Shown piece by piece: positions 48,101-57,100 of a stretch of DNA of 64,000 bases. The translations under genes and the position numbers were made by a program. A model generated the notes under the pieces. That model did not search any database. It was given only the letters and a program-made list of their open reading frames with translations, and was not told the DNA's origin. Where the stretch lies: assembly GCF_902459465.1 (NCBI RefSeq), contig NC_047078.1, positions 1,284,691-1,348,690 on the forward strand. The letters run 5' to 3'. Origin of the DNA: Asterias rubens (taxonomy: Eukaryota > Echinodermata > Asteroidea > Forcipulatida > Asteriidae). The stretch's first letter is position 1, and each line of letters begins with the position of its first letter.

Positions 48101-51100
48101 TGTGGATCCTACTAATTTCTGCTTGAAAAAACATTTTTTCTGCTTAAGCAGCTCTGTGAAACTTGGCCCTGGTAACACTGAAATGACATGGGCACATCTT
48201 TCAAGAAAACACATTCCTTGGTTACCTGGTAACCGATGACGTCGGAAACCTTAATCACCTTCTATTGAATGGTTTAGAAGAGCAATCCATCTGCCCGTCT
48301 GTTGCATTTTGAGCTGGAAATAAAAAAACATTACTCAGCAGAACAAGCAACTAAAATAAATAATTCCCAAGAAGAATTGGCCATCTTTTAAGCCTAATGG
48401 CTCTTTATTGGACTCGAGAGGACGTCTGGAAAAATTCAATTCGTTGTCATGACAACTTAAGTTTACTTGTCTCTATCTCTCGTTCTCAAAGAGCCCTCGG
48501 GGTCAATGAGCTTAAAGAGGAGCTGACTTCAAGAATTGCAATTATAGAGAAGAAGAAGGAAAGTGAGTAGAAATCATTGTATTATATAACCCTTCACCCC
48601 TTCTATTTCAAATGCATTGAAAGTTATCATGGATGTTGAAAACACTTAAAGGCATTGGACACTATTGGTAATTACTCAAAATAAAAACCTCACTTGGTAA
48701 CGAGTAATGGGGAGAGGTTGATAGTGGGGTGTCGTGGCCGAGCGGATAAGAGCACCGAATTCAAGCTCTGGTGCTTCTGTTCAGCAGAGTGTGGGTTCGA
48801 ATCCCGGTCATGACACTTGTGTCCCTGAGCAAGACACTTAACTATAATTGCTTCTCTCCACCCAGGGGTAAATGGGTACCTGTGAGGGCAGAGATGGTTC
48901 TTGTGATTGATTTAGCCGAGTAGCGCATATTAATGTTGCACAGGCTGCATACTCCCCACCAGGGAGTTGAGATGGTTTACAGGAGTGATTTAAGGCCCAG
49001 TGACCAGGGGTAATAATGTGAAGCGCTTTGGGACGCCCTCCGGGTGTGAAAAGCGCTATATAAAAACGGGTTATTATTATTATTAGTATAAAACATCGTG
49101 AGAAATGGCTCCCTCTGAAATGACGTAGTTTTTCGAGAAAGAAGTATTTTTCAAAGAATTTGATTTCGAGACCTCAGATTTAGAATTTGAGGTCTCGAAA
49201 TCTTAAAAGCATCTGAAAGCACACAACTTTGTGTGACAAGGGTGTTTTTTCTTTTATAGTTATCTCGCAATTTAGACGACAAATTGAGCTCAAATTTTCA
49301 CAGTTTTTTTATTTTATGCATATTATTGCGACACACCAAGTGACAAGACTGGTCTTTGACAAATAGTGTCCAGTGTCTTTAAGCCTTTATTGGATATGAA
49401 ATTGAACATTTTGAGATACTAATTGTGAATTTGTAATATGAATTGTCGTGACACACGAAGCAAACTGCTGATAACTTAAATTATCTCCAACTGTCTCTCT
49501 CTTCGCATATTTCTTCCCTTTGACTTTCGACTGTTGGTTGTATTGCTTACAGTTGTTGTTCATAATCACCTTTGACCTCCCATTCATTTCACATGCGCTT
49601 CACGGTCCTGGAGACTCCTAGTTAAATCCGGTTTACATTTGTATACATATAAAGCCAATACCTGTCTTTATCTCTTAGCATCTTTCTTCTTCCGTTGTTC
49701 ACTGCTATAGTGACTGTTTATTTTATTGTTTGTTGTTGTTGATGTTGTTGTTGCTGTTGTTGTTGTTGTTGTTTTGCAGTGGAAGGCCTCAAGGCAATCG
49801 AGATTGAGAAATGCAAGGTGGAATTACGTAACCTGAAGGACGAATTGTTGAGTGCCAAGAGGTAAAACTCTTTTTTTTTAATGTAAATAGCTTCATCCCT
49901 AATTAGTACACTAAGGAATTAGTTTTGTATTGTTATAGACGGCAATATTTCTAAAGAGTATTTTCGGGCGTATGTGGCCTTCAATTAGAAATTAATTAGT
50001 TGTACCTCGTATTAAGTTTCTTGGAAAGACACTCAAGTCTTGACTATTTTACGTTTGAGTGCCTTCACATAAGGGAGGTGTAACTGCGCGTTACGCGAGC
50101 AAAGAGTGAACGTGAATGTCAGAAATTTAATCTCACGTTTTTAGCATTTGTAAAGTTACCGTTTCTCACGTCAGGTGTGTACGTGAGCATGAAACACGCC
50201 CAAAGTTGCAACGTCACCTAGAAACAACACAATTTCTGACGTTCACGTTTTTGCGTGCGTAACGTGCAGCTAAACCTCCCTAGTATCTGGGCCCAATTTC
50301 ATAGAGCTGCTTAGCACACAAATTTGCTTAGCATGTAATTTCCTCCTTGATAAATTGGGATTACCAGCCGAATTTCCTCGTCACTTTCAGGGTAAGCAAA
50401 CAACAGCTGAATACCAATAACAAGCAATCTTTCAATCGATTTAAAAGGTGCCTTTCAAATTATGTTTGTTTTAAAGCCACTTGACACTATTGGTAATAAT
50501 TTGTCAAAGACTAATTCACAGTTGCTGTATCTCAACATATGCATAAAATAACACATCTGTGAAAATTTGAGCTCAATCGGTCGTCGAAGATAATATTCGG
50601 TCGTCGAAGTTATATTAATAGATATTAATGAAAGAAAAAACACCCTTGTCGCACCATGCTCACACGAAGTTGTGTGCTTTCAGATGCTTGATTTCGAGAC
50701 CTCAAATTCTAAATCTGAGGTCTCGAAATCAAATTCGTGGAAAATTACTTCTTTCTCGAAAACTATACGTCACTTCAGAGGGAGCCGTTTCTCACAATGT
50801 TTTAGTGTCAACCTCTCCCCATTACTCGTAATCAAGAAAGGTTTTATGTTAATAATTATTTCGAATAATTACCATTATTTTGTGTCCACTGCCTTTAAAG
50901 ACACTGGATACTTTTGGTAGTTCCTTAAAATAATTGCTGCATAAAAACTTATTTGGTATCGAGTAATGGAGAGCTGTTGATAGTATAAAACAATGTGAGA
51001 AACTGCTCCCTCTGAAGTAAAGTCGTTTTCGAGAAAGAAGTCATTTTCCAAAAGTGTCACTGCCTTTAAACTTGACTATTATTTTCCAGGTGATTCCTGA

Positions 51101-54100
51101 TTTTTTAAGGATTTTTGTTCTATTATTTTCCTGATGACTATTTTTTGCAGTCGGCACGCTCTGTTCTGTAAATGTGCCATCCCGGAAGGGGATGAGAAGA
51201 AGATAGTTGCCAGACGTGACGTACCCAAATATCACAAGGTAACAATAATTGTCATAATATAATTTCAATTTATACCAATTATTTTGTAATAATTTTGTTT
51301 TTGGCGCAATGTTTTTATCGTTTTGTTTTACCTTTCCGTAATTTTGGTCAATGCTCTGCATACTCTCAGCTTTAGTTGCAGTCACTCTGTGGACATTCCT
51401 TTGTTCTGTACACCTAAGGAAAATCCTATTCTCCGACACTGTATATAACACTGTGTGGACAAGTGTAAGTCCACATTGTGTTTCAATTATATAAATTATG
51501 TAGAACTCTGTTCTCACGTCCGCACTTCGTATGTAGCGTAAAAACACTTGTGCTCAAGTGCAATGCCTTTCGCTTACATTATGCATAACTCGCATGTCTA
51601 GTTTATTTCCCTCTTCTTTTTCTTGTCTTAGATACTCTAAAGGTGCACCTTTGTTCCTAGGCGGACATACCCTTATTTGCTTACATAATGCATCAAACTC
51701 GCATGTCTAGTTTGCTTTCTTCCTCTTCTTTTTCTGTTTGTTCTTTGATACTCTAAAAGTACACCGTTGTACCTAGGCGGATATACCCTTCGCTAACATT
51801 CTGCATAACTCGCATGTCTAGTTTATTTCTCTTCCTCTTCTTCTTTTTATAAATACTGTTTGTTCTTTGATACTCTACAGGTACACCTTTGTACCTAGAC
51901 GATACCCTTCGCTAACATTCTGCATAACTCGCATGTCTAGTTTATTTCTCTTCCTCTTCTTCTTCGTATTATAGGGCCTATTGTTCTTTGATACTCTATA
52001 CAGGTACACCTTTGTACCTAGGCGGAGATACCCGCACTTGCTTACATTATGCATCAAACTCACATGTCTAGCTGGTTTTTCTTCCTCTTATTATAATATT
52101 TAGTTTGTTCTTTGATACTCTACATGTACACTTTTGTACCTAGGCGGACATACCTTTACTTGCTTACATAATGCATCAAACTCACATGCCTAGTTTGTTT
52201 TTCTTCCTCTTCTTCCTTACGTCAGTACACCTTGTCCCAGGAAACAATCGAGTATCTGAAGAAACCAGCGTTTGATATCTGGCATTGGGAATCGAATGAG
52301 GTATAAGCATTTTGATATTTATCAAATAAGACTTTTCTCTATTTTGTGTTAACATTGTGACTTAACGAACACAGGACCTGTAGTGCTTCACTCATCGGTG
52401 AAATTGAATTAACCGAACTTCTTGTTGTGGAATACTCAGCCAAGACTAATTTTCAGTGCCACAAGAGTTGTTTTACTATCTCTTTTTCTTTCTCAAAAGA
52501 GCGCATCAAGGAAACCCCATTATAGTTCCAAACATAGAAAAACGTTCGTGACATCGATGTGTTTTTAATATTTTGCATTATTCATTTGGTAATGGTCATT
52601 CACACATGGAATACAAGTTGAACTAGCGATGTCAAGGTTATACAAATGTGTAAAAACTGTAACCGCATGATGTGTACACAACCATGACCCCTGCTAACGA
52701 TAATTCTGACTTGTATTCGAACTTGGACTAAAAATTTAACTTGGGCTTGAACTTGACCTGGATGGTGTGTCTTCGACTGTAGTATATAATTTAAGCGGTT
52801 TATGATCGATCGGGGCCTAATACAAATTTTCTGCTGAGCAAAAATAAGCAGGATATTAGTCACAGTTTGCACATACAGGATATTTTGGCTGGCAATTATT
52901 CTGATAAGCATGATGTTGTTGTGCTTATTGTTTTGTGATAGATGTTAAATTTGCATCGGGGACTCTAAAGAGTATTAATTTTGGTTTTGATACCGATGCA
53001 TGTTAGCACTGTATACTCAGTACTTTCCCAAGTCCTGTGAAAACATATCACAGGCATATTACTCGGGTGGGATTCGAACCAACGACCCTTGCAATTCTAG
53101 AGAAGTGTCTTATACCAATTATTGTTTTGTGCTTCAGCAGATCTGTGAAATTAGCCCTAGGTTGTCTCTGAATTTTCAACTTTTTTTGTTTACTTTTTGT
53201 TGCAGATGTTGTGTCTTCTGGAGCACATGTACCATGAGCTTGGTTTGGTTGAAGAGTTTAGCATCGACACACTGGTGCTAAAACGTTTCCTGGTACGTTT
53301 GCTTAATTAATCATTGCATTGGAAATAATTAATGATCAACAAGGGCCGAGTGCGTGGCTCTGGCTCTTACATTAATACCCTAAATGCAGTGGACACTATT
53401 GGTAATTAATACTGGTACAAGCAACGGAGAGTTGTTGATGGTATTAAACATTGCAAGAAACGGCTCTCTCTGAAGTGTAGTTTTTGAGAAAAAAAGTAAT
53501 TTCTCACTAAAATATTTGAATTGAATTGGATACCTCAGCTGAGGTATCGAAGTCAAGCTTCTGAAAGCAGTGACAATGGTGTTTTTTCTTCGCAACTTCG
53601 ACGACCAAATGAGTTCAAATGTTCACAGGCCTGTTATTTTGTGCATATGTATAAATTTATATATATATATGTTGTGAGATACACAAAGTGAGAAGATTGG
53701 TCTTTGAAAAAAAAAATACCGATGGTGTCCAGGGTCTTTAAACCGAAAAAACGTCACTATCATTTGAACACGGCATAACAGTATCTTTTGCCAGGTTTGC
53801 GTAGTGGTAGCATTCCTTGCCTTCCTTAAGACCAAGGTTCGAATCCAGCCCGGGGGGGGGGGCACTATTTGAATTATATTTTCAGTTCCTACGTGAGGGC
53901 TTCCTCTTACATCTTAAACCTCTTTGTCCTCCAATTTCGGTTTATGTGGCTATATACAGTGATAGTTCGCTTTTCTTAGAGTACTTGCATTGGTCTGACA
54001 ACCAAATAATATAATAGAAATATACATGTTTATAACATTAGGCATTATGACCAACGCGACTTTGTATCTCTGATGTATGTTAAATGTTATTGTTTCTCAA

Positions 54101-57100
54101 TTCCAGCTTTGTGTCCAAGAGAACTACCGTCGAAACCCATTCCATAATTTCCGCCATTGTTTCTGTGTGACTCAAATGATGTACGGCATGATCCATCTGT
54201 GTGACCTGGGGTCAACGCTGTCCCGGATGGAGCTTGGAATTCTCCTGACGGCCGCCTTGTGTCATGATCTCGACCATCCGGGATATAACAACACGTATGA
54301 ATATGCATGTATATTTATAATAATAATAAATAATAATAATAAGACTTGTAATGCGCACATATCCACCCTGCTGGGTGTTCAAGGCGCAGTAAAACCAAAA
54401 CAAAAAACAAAAACAAAACACAACGAAAAACAGACACAACAAAATTAGTCATTGAAAACCTGTGACATAAGATAAGTTTTGAGAAGAGACTTGAATTTTG
54501 AGGTACAAACACAAGATCGAAGATTAAGTGGTAGAGAGTTCCAGATGCGTGGCGCGGCTGAAGAAAAAGACCTGTCACCCCATGAGTGTCGAGACTTGGG
54601 TTCAATGAGGAGAAGCATGGAACTTGATCGAAGATTCCTTGATGGAGTGTAAACTTGAAGCAGTTCAGAAATATAGTGGGGAGCCTTGCCATTTAGAGCT
54701 TTGTGGACAATGAGCATCAGCTTGAAGATGATTCGTTGAGAGATAGGGAGCCAGTGTAGTTGTTTCAGAATGGGGGTGATAGAACAGGATTTTCACGTCT
54801 AAAGTATTGTGAATTATCGTTCTCCATAATGCCCATGATGTCCCAAAAATGTGGAATATGCTTCTTCCAGCAGGCTTACTAACCATTCAACCATGCCTCA
54901 GCACCTTTTTAGAGTAAAATTTTGATTTGGTGCCCTATAGAATACCTTTGATTGATTAATATACTGTGCGGCAGTAGAATAGGAAGAAGGACCTAGTTAA
55001 ATAATAACCGTATTTATAACGCGCCTTTTGCCAAAGGATACAAAGCGCCAGGTATTATTACTGCAAGGAGTGGGGGCGATTTTTGAGATAATATAAGACC
55101 TAATCCTTAAGCACAATGTAATGGTTTACAAGGTGCTGTGGCGCAATATGCTGCCAATTCAGCCAGGAACACCGGGGCGAACCCCTTCTCTTTTCGACAA
55201 GTGCACTGGGTTCTTTTACATGCGTTTAAACAACACATGGGACCAACGGCTTTACGTCCCATCCGAAGGACGAAGCAATGGTAATGTGTCTTGCTTAAGG
55301 ACACAGGTGTCACGGCTGGGGATTCGAACCCACACTCTGCTGATCAGAAACACCAGAGTTTGAATTCGGTGCTCTTAACCGCTCGGCCACGACACTTCCA
55401 CAGTTCCCAAAGAACTATAACCCTATATTTATTTATTTGTTTATTTATTTTTTATTTGAAAATAATATATCAGGCAATACACAGTAAACATACGAAATAC
55501 AACTACATACACATTGATACCTCACGATACAATGCCTCAAAAACTTATAAGTGATTACTGTTTCATTAATTGTGTGTAATGGAGGCTATTGTCTAAGGCC
55601 GGTGAAATCATTGGAAAATAACTGAACCATCCCTTGAGCCATTATTATTATTTCATGAGGTCAGGGAAAAGACTCCGTAGCATCCAATGTAAAACCACAC
55701 GCTATCTTAATTCATTGGTACCTTAGTCAGTTAGAGTTATGTATTGACTCTAAATTGGTTTTACTGATTATTATTTTTATCCTGTGGCTTGTGGGAGCGG
55801 AAAAGTTTGGGCAGTTTTTGCATAAAATTATGTGGCGTTTCTGTTTAGTTCTTTTGTGTTTTAACTTATCTTTCGTCGGTGTATCTGTAAATCATAGTTT
55901 TATCATCATTTCTATATTTTTAAGTGTTCCGTTTTGGAGCTTTTTATCAATATTTTGACATGTAAATTTTCCATTTTTATCTTTTTAATGGATAAATCAA
56001 TTATTGAATTGAACTGAATTGTCTTCCATAGATACCAAATCAATGCACGGACCGACTTGGCTATTCGATACAACGACATCTCCCCTCTGGAGAACCACCA
56101 TTGTGCTGTCGCCTTCAAGATCATCAGTAATCCTGAGTGTAACATCTTCGCCAACGTGGACCAAGACAAGTTCAAGACTATCCGACAGGTAACTAAAACG
56201 TGTGGTTATAGTCTTGTTCCAAGGCGTTTTATAACACAATGAGTTAAAGCGTATTTAACAGAGGGCTCTCACTAGATCAATGTGCTGCTTCAAATATGCA
56301 CATTTTGATATTCATTACCAATTTCATAAAGCTGCTTATGCAGAAAATATTGCTGAAAAATGGTCTTCTAAACAGAAATGAGCAGGATACCAGTCACAAT
56401 TTGTTATGGTGTTTTAGTTAGTAACCATATTCCGCTAAGCATAAAATTACTTGGCTCTTATAGCAGCTTGCAGTTCTATGAAATAGGGCCCTGGTGCGGT
56501 CTTATTAGTCAAATTGTGCTTGGTTTCTTAAAACCCATGACCTCTGATAAAAACGGTTACCAGTTAACCTTTGACCTATGACGTCATCCTTACAGGGCGT
56601 CATCATGTTGATCCTGGCAACTGATATGGCACGCCATAGCGAGATTCTGGATCAGTTCAAGAAGTACGTGAAGAATGGATTCGAGATTTCCAACGAAGAA
56701 CATCTCAACTACGTCAGTATTTTTATCTCTATATTTTTCATTTTAGTTGGAAATGTAATAAATTTGACTTTTTATTAAAGGCAGTGGACACTATTGGTAA
56801 TTGTCAAAGACTAGCCTTCACAGTTGGTGTATCTCAACACATGTATAAAATAACAAACCTGTGGAAATTTGAGCTTAATCGGTCATCGAACTTGCGAGAT
56901 AATAATGAAAGGAAAAACACCCTTGTCAAACGAAGTTGTGTGCGTTTAGATGGTTGATTTCGAGACCTCAAATTCTAAATCTGAGGTCTCGAAATCAAAT
57001 TCGCGGAAATTACATTTTTCTCGAAAACTATGGCACTTCAGAGGGAGCCGTTTCTCACAATGTTCATACCATCAACCTCTCCCCATTACTTGTCACCAAG

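Noticed and set aside
48729-48815. Possible tRNA-Leu gene
   Set aside because: Good A and B boxes, but it continues into a SINE body and tail, lies within another repeat, and the same head recurs elsewhere attached to SINE bodies.
51041-51547. 168-codon minus-strand frame, the longest open frame in the window
   Set aside because: It lies antisense to PDE9A exon 8 and crosses intron sequence; residue make-up is AT-driven and no splice or start context supports it.
54077-54448. 123-codon frame extending PDE9A exon 11
   Set aside because: The true exon ends at the donor at 54295; the remainder is intron and LINE tail.
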